DNA of 5,014 nt from JBCCRH01 sp039208045 (GCA_039208045.1 JBCCRH010000431.1:1-5014); one strand, 5' to 3'; shown: positions 1 to 5,014, counted from the stretch's first letter. Program-made: numbers and translations. Notes: a model not told the origin generated them from the letters alone.

Positions 1-32
1 GGGAGCAGTTGCAGGATTAAAAATCTCACCTC

Positions 33-410
33 ATGGAATATCTATTATTATTGGATACCGCCTCGGTATTGAACAGCAATTTTTTGATAAAAATTTTGCT
101 CAATGCCTTAGCCCTATTTGGGGCGGCTTACCTGATGAAAGGGGTGGACATCAAGGATTTCTTACAGGCCATCTTGATTGCTTCGGTGCTTGCTATTTTG
201 AATGCCACCTTAGGGCAAGTGCTCGACTTTGTTACCATGCCCATTCGGATACTGACGCTGGGGCTGTTTAGCTTTGTGGTGGATGCCGTTGTGCTGTGGG
301 TGGCTGCCAGCTTCTTCGAGGGCTTCAAATTGAAGAGTTTTTGGACGGCCGTACTGCTAGCAGTGGTTTTAGCCATTTTTAATGCCATTCTGTACCAGCT
401 TTATTTTTAG
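33..410 (+). CDS. Phage-holin-4 / YvlD-like four-helix membrane protein
   Basis: This 125-aa, very hydrophobic protein has four predicted membrane helices at about residues 18-35, 43-60, 72-94 and 103-124. The order and connecting motifs (LLNALALFGAAYL, then MPIRILTLGLFSFVVDA, then a final helix) match the family annotated 'phage holin family protein' (Pfam Phage_holin_4_2, YvlD). That name is historical: chromosomal members are small inner-membrane proteins of unknown role and are not demonstrated lysis holins. Residues 37-60 and 97-120 resemble each other (GVDIKDF..AILIASVLAILNA against GFKLKSF..AVLLAVVLAIFNA), so the protein looks like a two-fold internal duplication. The ATG at 33 gives about 15 residues before the usual family start; an in-frame TTG further in cannot be excluded. 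No clear Shine-Dalgarno is visible. The next gene begins 22 bp downstream on the same strand, so co-transcription is likely. Family assignment is confident; function is unknown. Confidence 0.88.
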   Translation: MEYLLLLDTASVLNSNFLIKILLNALALFGAAYLMKGVDIKDFLQAILIASVLAILNATLGQVLDFVTMPIRILTLGLFSFVVDAVVLWVAASFFEGFKLKSFWTAVLLAVVLAIFNAILYQLYF

Positions 411-432
411 CTTAGCGCAAAATAACAACCGT

Positions 433-807
433 ATGAATAGAGTATATTTTGTGCTTTTGGTGGGGCTATTGGGTGTGTGTGGCTGCAAATCGAGTCAGCC
501 TGCGGCCGGTAGTGGCGAGCGTTTTACCCTAAGCGGCAATAGTCCCTTCTGGACGGTAGAGATCAGCACCGAAGGGATCACATTTGAAGAATTGGGAAAA
601 CAAATAGTGGCCTACCCTTATAAGCCGTCTGTTCGCGCAGGCGATCGTATCAATTTTGTCTTTGCTAAAGATGCGAGTGGGAATGATCGGCGTATTCGCA
701 TCAGCTTGACGAAGTCTCCTTGCTTGGATCGTATGGTGGGTGGGGAGCAGCCTTATCAGGCGGAGGTGGAGCTGGATGGGAAGACTTATTTGGGGTGTGG
801 GAAGTAG
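433..807 (+). CDS. COG3650-like small lipoprotein
   Basis: From the ATG at 433 this is a 124-aa protein with a lipoprotein signal: residues MNR, a hydrophobic stretch, and a lipobox-like VCGC with Cys18 as the likely lipidated residue, followed by KSSQP. An in-frame ATG at 382 would add 17 residues, overlap the upstream gene and bury the signal peptide, so 433 is preferred. The mature part carries the signature of the COG3650 group of uncharacterised envelope proteins: SGNSPFWTVEI near residues 34-44, then a beta-rich stretch, then SPCLDRM (Cys97), PYQAEVELDGKTYLGCGK and a C-terminal Cys122. In this family the two cysteines are conserved and could form a disulfide after export. The protein is probably anchored in the envelope, facing the periplasm; its role is unknown. 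It follows the holin-like gene by 22 bp and converges on the ATPase gene, with 37 bp between their stops and no convincing terminator there. Confidence 0.8.
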   Translation: MNRVYFVLLVGLLGVCGCKSSQPAAGSGERFTLSGNSPFWTVEISTEGITFEELGKQIVAYPYKPSVRAGDRINFVFAKDASGNDRRIRISLTKSPCLDRMVGGEQPYQAEVELDGKTYLGCGK

Positions 808-844
808 ATCTAGCTTGCTGCGATGATCCAGTTCCTGGGGGAGG

Positions 845-2047
845 CTAGGGAGAAAACCATTTCCACGCTGGGAGCAAACGAATGACCCCGCCATCGGTCT
901 TCAATTCGTCTTCCTGATCCATCGTGATAATAAACCCTTCTTTCAATTTGAAAAAGTTCATTGCTTCGCGGAGTCCATCCACCTCCCTTTTCATGTTGTC
1001 CCGATTCACTTCCCAGCAGACTTGCAGCACTTGACTCACACTGCTTCCTTCCCGGACGACAAAATCACATTCACCTTTATCTCGGAAGTAATAGAGGTCC
1101 TTGTGGGTGCGCCTTAATTGGAGATATACGGCATTTTCGAATAGACGCCCAGAATCTTTGCTGAAGCTTAGCGAATTGGCTAGGGCAAAGCCCGTATCTA
1201 TAGTATACACTTTGCGGGGGTTAATCGCGATGCTTTTTGCCGACCAGCTGAACCTCGGTAGGGAAAACAAAACGTAGCTATCCTCCAGCCACTGAATGTA
1301 CTCGCCTACCGTATTGACCGATCCCAGGCCAAACCCCTTTTTAAGTCTATTCAGTGAATATTCCTTCGCTACGTTAGAAATCAAATACAAACCGATATCA
1401 ACGAGGGCCTTTTGATTACGCACGTTGTGTCGTACGATAATATCACGATAGATAATATCCTTAAATAATTGTTGAAGAACCTCTTTGTTATCCGTGGATA
1501 GATAGTCTGGAAACCCACCCTTTTGAAGATAGTCCTGAAACGAAACATCGTTTCGGTTAGCACCTTTGAACCGGCAGAACTCGGCAAACGAGAAAGGGAA
1601 TAGCTCTAGCTGAAGATTCCGCCCGGTTAACCGAGTGCTCAGCTCGCTACTTAATAGGGAAGCGTTTGAGCCAGTTATGCAAAGTATTTTTCCCTTATCG
1701 TGAAGATGCCTAACGAAAACTTCCCACGCGGTCACATTCTGAATTTCATCCAGGAATAAGATTTCAGAATTATCTAGGATCTCCGTTAGTTTAGGAAAGT
1801 CTTCCGTATCGAAGTTAAAAACTCGAGGATCCTCAAAGTTAAAGATTGAAAATTTTTCTTTCTCCCTGCGGCTCAACTGAAGCATGAGCGTACTTTTTCC
1901 ACAACGCCTTACTCCGGTGATAACCAGCACGTGTGTTTTTGTCATTTCTATCTTAGACAGTACACCGCGCTCAATCCCTTCTTCTTTTTTTTGGTACAGA
2001 AGTGCTTGTTGAGCGACCGCTTTTTCTATTTCTGACTTGAGTAGCAT
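845..2047 (-). CDS. AAA_14 / DUF4143 ATP-binding protein
   Basis: This is a complete 400-aa protein of the widespread bacterial and archaeal family with an N-terminal AAA_14 ATPase and a C-terminal DUF4143 domain. Visible motifs are Walker A GVRRCGKST (residues 45-53), Walker B ILFLDE (96-101, Asp100/Glu101), a sensor-1-like ITGSNAS (124-130), and arginines in STRLTGR (138-143) placed like those used in ATP sensing. Residues from about 200 to 290 form the helical DUF4143 region. The end has a restriction-nuclease-like pattern: Glu304 in GRLFENAVY, ECDFVV (Asp328), and LQVCWEV (Gln342), where the usual catalytic lysine is absent. Family members are cytoplasmic ATPases of unknown biological role, often present in several copies per genome. 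The ATG at 2047 is chosen because it starts the conserved N-terminus and lies directly against the 23-bp repeat array, which probably controls this gene. Function beyond ATP binding is not established. Confidence 0.93.
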   Translation of the reverse strand: MLLKSEIEKAVAQQALLYQKKEEGIERGVLSKIEMTKTHVLVITGVRRCGKSTLMLQLSRREKEKFSIFNFEDPRVFNFDTEDFPKLTEILDNSEILFLDEIQNVTAWEVFVRHLHDKGKILCITGSNASLLSSELSTRLTGRNLQLELFPFSFAEFCRFKGANRNDVSFQDYLQKGGFPDYLSTDNKEVLQQLFKDIIYRDIIVRHNVRNQKALVDIGLYLISNVAKEYSLNRLKKGFGLGSVNTVGEYIQWLEDSYVLFSLPRFSWSAKSIAINPRKVYTIDTGFALANSLSFSKDSGRLFENAVYLQLRRTHKDLYYFRDKGECDFVVREGSSVSQVLQVCWEVNRDNMKREVDGLREAMNFFKLKEGFIITMDQEDELKTDGGVIRLLPAWKWFSP

Positions 2048-2048
2048 A

Positions 2049-2117
2049 AAAAGTGTTCGTTAGTAACGAGTAAAAGTGTTCGATAGTAATGAACAAAAGT
2101 ACTCATTAATAACGAAA
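2049..2117. repeat. Three tandem 23-bp dyad repeats upstream of the ATPase gene
   Basis: Three head-to-tail units of exactly 23 bp lie at 2049-2071, 2072-2094 and 2095-2117. Each begins with AAAAGT and contains a dyad of the form TTC(N)(T/A)TA-N-TAA(N)GA. Unit 1 has a perfect 13-bp dyad TCGTTAGTAACGA at 2057-2069 with 6-bp arms. Unit 2 (centre 2086) has two mismatched pairs in the core but outer pairs extending to GTTC/GAAC. Unit 3 (centre 2109) has one mismatch in the 6-bp arms. The array ends one base before the ATPase start codon and overlaps its likely -7 promoter element. Dyad symmetry in tandem at a promoter suggests an operator for a dimeric regulator, possibly an autoregulatory one. 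The repeats are seen directly; the operator role is inferred. Confidence 0.8.
2094..2101 (-). promoter_or_regulatory. Putative Bacteroidota -7 box for the ATPase gene
   Basis: On the minus strand this reads TACTTTTG, an exact match to the Bacteroidota -7 consensus TAnnTTTG, about 46 bp before the ATG at 2047. It sits at the junction of repeat units 2 and 3, so transcription would start within unit 2 and unit 1 would lie in the leader. No TTTG-type -33 element is visible at the expected distance, which lowers confidence. Confidence 0.4.
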
Positions 2118-2148
2118 GGTGCCATGCTAGGTATATATATTGTATAGG

Positions 2149-2195
2149 ACGGTCATGCGTAGCAAAAGCTGGTCACGCCGCATATATGAGACCGT
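2149..2195. repeat. Bulged 11-bp inverted repeat
   Basis: The arm ACGGTCATGCG (2149-2159) pairs with CGCAT (2179-2183) plus GACCGT (2190-2195). All 11 pairs are Watson-Crick, with a six-base bulge ATATGA (2184-2189) on the 3' side only and a 19-base loop. The stem runs directly into the CCGTTAG element and lies 23 bp before the first 22-bp repeat copy. One-sided bulges in an imperfect palindrome are typical of single-strand recombination sites such as integron attC and of REP-like folds. Canonical attC outer boxes are not present, so no specific class is assigned. Confidence 0.55.
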
Positions 2196-2217
2196 TAGCG
2201 ATTCACCTTTCACGCTT

Positions 2218-2239
2218 CATTCAGATAAAATACAGATAA
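2218..2239 (+). repeat. 22-bp direct repeat, copy 1
   Basis: This 22-bp sequence begins CATTCAGATAAAATAC. It recurs in the same orientation at 3127-3148 with one substitution (A to G at its sixth base). A CCGTT(A/G)G element precedes both copies, starting 26 bp upstream here and 19 bp upstream of copy 2. The two copies bracket the lipoprotein and XRE-regulator genes. Confidence 0.75.
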
Positions 2240-2364
2240 GATATAGACCATCTGGCCTTAGTATATATCCATGAACTATGCCTAGCACATGCTTAGCAGA
2301 GATTTTTCTTTTTTCATACAATTTGATAGAAGGCAAAATGATCAAATTTGTATTGTTAAAATAT

Positions 2365-2400
2365 TTCAGTATTTTACTGAATAGATTTAAGGTTTTAACC
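2365..2400. promoter_or_regulatory. Two short inverted repeats before the lipoprotein gene
   Basis: TTCAGTA (2365-2371) and TACTGAA (2375-2381) form a perfect 7-bp inverted repeat around TTT. GGTT-TT-AACC (2391-2400) is a second, smaller one ending 14 bp before the ATG at 2415. Their position immediately upstream of the gene suggests an operator or leader hairpin, perhaps bound by the XRE protein encoded next door. In DNA this AT-rich, short palindromes also arise by chance. No good TAnnTTTG box was found at this start. Confidence 0.3.
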
Positions 2401-2414
2401 GTACAACAATCTTT

Positions 2415-2729
2415 ATGAAGAATTCAATCATGCTCTTATTAATTAGTCTTTGCCTACTCAACCTTGTAGCTTGCTCTAAACAGGACGAACTAGTAAACCC
2501 TATTCGAATCGAATTAGAGCAAGTTATTGCAGAAAAAGAAATTGTTAAAATTTGGGCGACACATGCAGAAAGATGTCCCTCAATAACAAGTTATTTTGGT
2601 ACTGATGATTTTGAATTCATGGAGCATTTTATACGCCTTCAAGATAAGTACTATCGATATGATAGTTTAGTCAATTTCGAAGTTGATCAAAGAAAAAATG
2701 GCAACCAAATGTTATTATGTTTCAACTAG
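2415..2729 (+). CDS. Small lipoprotein of unknown function
   Basis: This 104-aa protein begins with a clear lipoprotein signal peptide: MKNS, a hydrophobic core of leucines and isoleucines, then the lipobox LVAC with Cys20 lipidated, followed by SKQDE. The mature part of about 85 residues is mildly acidic and hydrophilic and contains two further cysteines, in ERCPSITS and at the very end in MLLCFN. No recognised domain is visible. The start at 2415 is the only one giving the intact signal peptide. The protein is probably anchored in an envelope membrane. The next gene, an antitoxin-type regulator, starts 31 bp after this stop on the same strand, so the two may share a transcript. Codon use is AT-rich, unlike the flanking GC-richer genes. 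The C-terminal part could be truncated or replaced, because this position is where a HigB-type toxin would normally sit; I see no toxin residues in it. Confidence 0.75.
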   Translation: MKNSIMLLLISLCLLNLVACSKQDELVNPIRIELEQVIAEKEIVKIWATHAERCPSITSYFGTDDFEFMEHFIRLQDKYYRYDSLVNFEVDQRKNGNQMLLCFN

Positions 2730-2760
2730 TAACAAAAAACAGAATACTTGGAATGACAGC

Positions 2761-3072
2761 ATGAAAGAATATACTCTAGATCAAATAAAAGATCGATTCA
2801 TTGGTGAACCAGGGACATTTCAACGAGAAGCTTATGAAATCGAACTCAAAATCGAGCTCATTGGTGATATGATAAAACGAGTTCGTAAACAACGTAATTT
2901 AACCCAATCTGAACTGGGCGAGCTAATTGGAGTTAAAAAAGCACAAATTTCGAAACTAGAGAACAGTACTCATAACGTTTCTATTGGAACTATTTTGAAA
3001 GTTTTTGAAGCACTAAAAGCAAAAGTAAAATTGAATATTCAACTTCAGGATCAACAAATTGAAATTGTCTAA
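2761..3072 (+). CDS. XRE-family HTH regulator, HigA-like antitoxin
   Basis: From the ATG at 2761 this is a 103-aa protein resembling the antitoxins that follow RelE/HigB-type toxins in many Bacteroidota. It opens with MKEYTLDQIKDRFIGEPGT, a short N-terminal segment typical of that group, followed by a helical linker. An XRE helix-turn-helix comes next: RNLTQSELGELIGVKKAQ, then ISKLEN (residues 45-68), with the Q-SEL-GELIGV turn and ISKLEN recognition helix. VSIGTILKVFEALKAKVKLNI (73-93) completes the DNA-binding domain. An upstream in-frame start at 2683 would add 26 unconserved residues and overlap the lipoprotein gene, so it is rejected. In the family the protein binds its own promoter and neutralises the cognate toxin. 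Here no toxin gene is recognisable on either side, so it may be an orphan antitoxin or a stand-alone repressor. Confidence 0.85.
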   Translation: MKEYTLDQIKDRFIGEPGTFQREAYEIELKIELIGDMIKRVRKQRNLTQSELGELIGVKKAQISKLENSTHNVSIGTILKVFEALKAKVKLNIQLQDQQIEIV

Positions 3073-3102
3073 TACAATCTAAGTCTCCCTACAGCGCTTA
3101 GC

Positions 3103-3121
3103 CGTGCCCGTTGGTAGCACG
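3103..3121. repeat. Short hairpin at the second repeat junction
   Basis: CGTGC (3103-3107) and GCACG (3117-3121) form a 5-bp GC-rich stem around a nine-base loop that contains most of the CCGTTGG element (3108-3114). It lies between the stop of the XRE gene and the second 22-bp repeat. The stretch 3091-3126 is much richer in GC than the genes on either side. It could act as a weak terminator, but no T-tract follows, so a recombination or processing role is as likely. Confidence 0.35.
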
Positions 3122-3126
3122 CCTTG

Positions 3127-3148
3127 CATTCGGATAAAATACAGATAA
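3127..3148 (+). repeat. 22-bp direct repeat, copy 2
   Basis: This matches copy 1 (2218-2239) at 21 of 22 bases in the same orientation and begins CATTCGGATAAAATAC. It ends 20 bp before the chosen start of the DUF6567-type gene, so it probably lies in that gene's promoter or leader. The two copies are 909 bp apart, which sets the size of the bracketed unit. Both have a CCGTT(A/G)G element a short distance upstream, so more than the 22 bp is shared. Confidence 0.75.
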
Positions 3149-3168
3149 CTGTAACCCTCAATATAATA

Positions 3169-3957
3169 ATGAAAATGATTAAGAATTTGTATAAAATCGG
3201 AGCCATAATATTGATAATAGTTGGACTTAATTCGTGTGCGTATCATTCAGGCTTAATGACTGGAAATGCTTCTTTATCAAATGCTGAGTTTTCTGTAATT
3301 GATTTTGCAATTGGTAGTGCTGAGACGATCAAAGTTTTTGGATTTGGTGGACTTAAATCTGATGCTTTAGTTTTGGAAGCTAAACGTAATCTTTATGAAA
3401 ACTATCCATTAGATAGAGGACAAGCACTTGCAAATGTAACCGTAGATTTTAAAAGAGAATATTATTTATTTTGGTCAAAACTTAAAGTAATAGTTTCAGC
3501 TGATATTATTGATTTTAATGAAGTTGATCAACAGAATCTGAAGTCACCCTCCAAGGTTTTAGGAATGGAGAAAAATAGTGAAAAGGAATTTTTTAACATT
3601 GGTGATGAAATACTTTTTTTATTATCCGATGATTACGAAAAAGGCGCAATAACAGATATTAATAAGAAAACACTAACAATAAGATATTTTGATGCTAAGG
3701 ATAGATTACGGACGGTAAAGCAATTGAAAACACAAGCTTATCATCGCACATCACAACCTGATTTGATGAATTTTGACATCAATGAGACTGTAAAAACTCC
3801 GATTTCGGTTGTTAATGATCGAGGTGCTTCATCTTATGAGTATAAAGACGTTTTGATAATAGGATTAGGAAAAGAAAATGCTCTGATTGAGTATGTCGAC
3901 ATAAACAAGAATAAAAAGCGGATGATCAAAGCATATGGTGAGTTGAAGAAGAAATAA
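3169..3957 (+). CDS. DUF6567-type lipoprotein with C-terminal SH3-like region
   Basis: From the ATG at 3169 this is a 262-aa protein with a lipoprotein signal: a lysine-rich N-terminus, a hydrophobic helix IGAIILIIVGL, and the lipobox LNSC with Cys23. An in-frame TTG at 3124 would add 15 residues inside the 22-bp repeat and is rejected; an ATG at 3175 is also possible. Residues 23-116 (CAYHSGLMTGNASLSNAEF, later GGLKSDALVLEAKRNLY, then NVTVDFKREYY and VSADIIDFN) match Bacteroidota lipoproteins annotated as DUF6567, whose function is unknown. About 146 residues follow that core. Residues 142-185 (FFNIGDEILFLL, EKGAITDI, LTIRYFDAKDRLRTV) look like a small SH3/Tudor-type barrel, and residues 227-262 (DVLIIGLG, ALIEYVDINKNKKRM) faintly repeat that pattern. 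The protein is probably an envelope lipoprotein. The gene is AT-rich like its upstream neighbours. Family is fairly confident; the barrel is a visual inference. Confidence 0.8.
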   Translation: MKMIKNLYKIGAIILIIVGLNSCAYHSGLMTGNASLSNAEFSVIDFAIGSAETIKVFGFGGLKSDALVLEAKRNLYENYPLDRGQALANVTVDFKREYYLFWSKLKVIVSADIIDFNEVDQQNLKSPSKVLGMEKNSEKEFFNIGDEILFLLSDDYEKGAITDINKKTLTIRYFDAKDRLRTVKQLKTQAYHRTSQPDLMNFDINETVKTPISVVNDRGASSYEYKDVLIIGLGKENALIEYVDINKNKKRMIKAYGELKKK

Positions 3958-4014
3958 ATTGCATCATACGTAATGGCGGGGAGTGAAAAACGTGGGTCGT
4001 GAAAAATAAAAAAA

Positions 4015-4042
4015 GAGTTGACCATGCGCGCATGGCCAACTC
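4015..4042 (-). terminator. Intrinsic terminator of the T9SS-exported protein gene
   Basis: A 28-base near-perfect palindrome with arms GAGTTG-A-CCATGCG and CGCATGG-C-CAACTC has one mismatched pair. Read on the minus strand it is followed by TTTTTTTATTTTT (complement of 4002-4014), a textbook rho-independent terminator 36 bp after the stop of the minus-strand gene at 4079. On the plus strand only CCTTT follows, so it is a weak terminator, if any, for the DUF6567-type gene ending at 3957. Confidence 0.9.
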
Positions 4043-4078
4043 CTTTACACTGCTTTATTTTGTATTTAGTTTCCTTCT

Positions 4079-5014
4079 TTAGTTCAGCTGTAATTTCCCA
4101 GCAACATGCAGTCCTTTACTATCCGTCAAGCGGAAAAAGTATAGACCATTGGGCCATTCCAGCTGGCGAATCAAGCGGGTCTGCTTGCCGGAGAATACTT
4201 GTACGTGCAAGCGTCTTCCTTGTTGGTCGAGCAATTCCAAATGCCCATCTTTTACCTCATAATCTTCAAACTCAAAACGGACTTCTTCACGAGCAGGATT
4301 CGGTAGCCATTTTAGCGAAAGCGTCTCTACAGCAGGCCCCTCTATGGTATTGACGAGTACGAAGGCTTCGCCAATGGTATGGAAGACCGTATTGGTGCGG
4401 ATCGGCTCATTGAAGTCAAAGAAGATGTCGGCAAAATTTTCGATGACGGTGCCTAGTGGGTTATCGAGCTGCTGCTCAATTTGGAACTGGACGAAGCCAT
4501 GCGAAGCTGGTTCATTGGTCGTGCTATCCGGTAATAGGATATTGTCAAAGTAGAAGCGCATAGTGGCATTTTCATCGATTTCCATGCGATACGGATGGCT
4601 GCTGGCACCAAGCTTAATGGTACTGGGGTCGAGCCATTCGCTGAGCTGGTCTTCGAGTACTACATTGAAAGCTGTATCTGTTCCGGTATTTTGAAAGCGA
4701 ATTTTGTATTCAATCAATTCATTGGCCTCTATGTAATTTTGGTCGCCATAGCCTTTAGGGTAGGCCAGCTTATCATTGGGGTCGAAGGCACCGATAGCAG
4801 GTTGGCAGTCGATTGCAACGAAAGGATCTGCATCGTTAAACGAAAATTGGTTGACGATGTCTGGGGTGAGGCCGCCGCAGCCTTCTACGAAGGCGATGGG
4901 TGCGAGTTCGCCAGGGTGGCCTTCTGCTTGATCCACTCTAAAGTGCCAAGTCGCGCCGTTGGCATCATATTCGAAAGACGTGGCCTCGCCTGCTGGCAAA
5001 TTGTCGATGGTACC
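4079..5014 (-). CDS. T9SS-exported protein, C-terminal part (DUF7619 plus type A sorting domain)
   Basis: The reading frame is open to the right window edge, so this is the C-terminal 311 residues of a larger protein; the TTG near 4999 is an internal leucine, not a start. After a short region with an apparent Cys pair (VEGCGG and AIDCQP) comes a domain starting DPNDKLAYPKGYGD, with YKIRFQNTGTDTAFNVVLED and IENFADIFFDFNEPIRTN, about visible residues 77-213. This is the pattern annotated as DUF7619, a DUF11-like beta-sandwich common in gliding-phylum surface proteins. The last 80 or so residues (LPNPAREEV, then GLYFFRLTDSKGLHVAGKLQLN) form a type A T9SS C-terminal sorting domain, which directs export across the outer membrane and is normally cleaved on surface attachment or release. 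The passenger function lies upstream, outside the window. Composition is GC-richer than the neighbouring AT-rich genes. Confidence 0.93.
   Translation of the reverse strand, partial: GTIDNLPAGEATSFEYDANGATWHFRVDQAEGHPGELAPIAFVEGCGGLTPDIVNQFSFNDADPFVAIDCQPAIGAFDPNDKLAYPKGYGDQNYIEANELIEYKIRFQNTGTDTAFNVVLEDQLSEWLDPSTIKLGASSHPYRMEIDENATMRFYFDNILLPDSTTNEPASHGFVQFQIEQQLDNPLGTVIENFADIFFDFNEPIRTNTVFHTIGEAFVLVNTIEGPAVETLSLKWLPNPAREEVRFEFEDYEVKDGHLELLDQQGRRLHVQVFSGKQTRLIRQLEWPNGLYFFRLTDSKGLHVAGKLQLN

Larger units (their letters stand above)
2048..2414. other. Divergent intergenic region, 367 bp
   Basis: This gap separates the minus-strand ATPase from the plus-strand lipoprotein at 2415. From left to right it holds the 23-bp repeat array (2049-2117), an AT-alternating stretch around 2131-2146, a bulged hairpin (2149-2195), a CCGTTAG element (2192-2198), the first copy of the 22-bp repeat (2218-2239), two imperfect 8-bp direct repeats GCCTAGCA/GCTTAGCA (2280-2287 and 2291-2298), and two short inverted repeats next to the lipoprotein start. 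No open frame of useful length and no tRNA-like fold were seen. Base composition drops to strongly AT-rich from about 2300 onward. Confidence 0.7.

Noticed and set aside
1..20. Possible 3' end of an upstream gene (EQLQD followed by TAA at 18-20)
   Set aside because: Only five codons are visible; it is plausible given the 12-bp gap to the ATG at 33 but cannot be told apart from chance.
2..271. Open plus-strand frame from the left edge through the holin-like gene
   Set aside because: It overlaps the well-supported membrane protein almost completely and its translation becomes cysteine- and histidine-rich, as expected of a shadow frame.
382..432. Upstream start for the COG3650-like lipoprotein
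   Set aside because: It would add 17 residues before the signal peptide and overlap the previous gene; the lipoprotein signal starts cleanly at 433.
808..844. Terminator between the convergent lipoprotein and ATPase genes
   Set aside because: The only pairing found is CTAGC with GCTAG across 29 bases and without a T-tract; it is not convincing.
2049..2117. CRISPR array
   Set aside because: The 23-bp units are contiguous, without unique spacers, and contain dyads at a promoter.
2120..2200. Canonical integron attC site
   Set aside because: Pairing GCTA/TAGC and a bulged stem are suggestive, but no RYYYAAC/GTTRRRY box pair is present and no integrase is in the window.
2683..2760. N-terminal extension of the XRE regulator from an ATG at 2683
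   Set aside because: It overlaps the lipoprotein gene by 47 bp and its 26 residues resemble no part of the antitoxin family; the family start is at 2761.
4018..4553. Plus-strand open frames opposite the T9SS-exported protein
   Set aside because: They have no family features and lie antisense to a strongly supported coding region.

Overview
The window looks like a chromosomal segment from a Bacteroidota bacterium, most likely from the Saprospiraceae/Lewinella side of the phylum. Three things suggest this: a minus-strand secreted protein with a type IX secretion (T9SS) C-terminal sorting domain behind a DUF7619-like domain, a DUF6567-type lipoprotein, and an AAA_14/DUF4143 ATPase. Shine-Dalgarno sequences are weak or absent, and one TAnnTTTG-type -7 box is visible, both as expected for the phylum. 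The genus is an inference.

Layout. Positions 33-807 (+) hold two genes 22 bp apart: a four-helix membrane protein of the phage-holin-4/YvlD type and a small COG3650-like lipoprotein. They converge on a 400-aa AAA_14/DUF4143 ATPase at 845-2047 (-). Immediately upstream of the ATPase start are three tandem 23-bp units (2049-2117), each centred on a TTC..TA-N-TAA..GA dyad, and they overlap the likely promoter. The 367-bp divergent intergenic region also holds a bulged 11-bp hairpin (2149-2195) and the first copy of a 22-bp repeat (2218-2239).

From about 2300 to 3960 (+) the DNA is clearly more AT-rich than both flanks. It encodes a short lipoprotein of unknown function (2415-2729), a HigA-like XRE antitoxin-type regulator with no recognisable toxin beside it (2761-3072), and a DUF6567-type lipoprotein with a C-terminal region that looks SH3/Tudor-like (3169-3957). 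The 22-bp repeat recurs at 3127-3148 (21 of 22 bases identical), with a CCGTT(A/G)G element just upstream in both copies. The repeats therefore bracket the lipoprotein-antitoxin pair as a unit of about 0.9 kb, resembling a cassette or a recombination footprint.

The right end (4079-5014, -) returns to GC-richer DNA and holds the C-terminal part of a T9SS-exported protein whose 5' end lies outside the window. It is followed by a strong intrinsic terminator at 4015-4042.

The genes do not form one pathway. The two most interesting signals are the tandem operator-like array in front of the DUF4143 ATPase and the repeat-bracketed AT-rich segment carrying an apparently orphan antitoxin. Nothing here amounts to a demonstrated new system.
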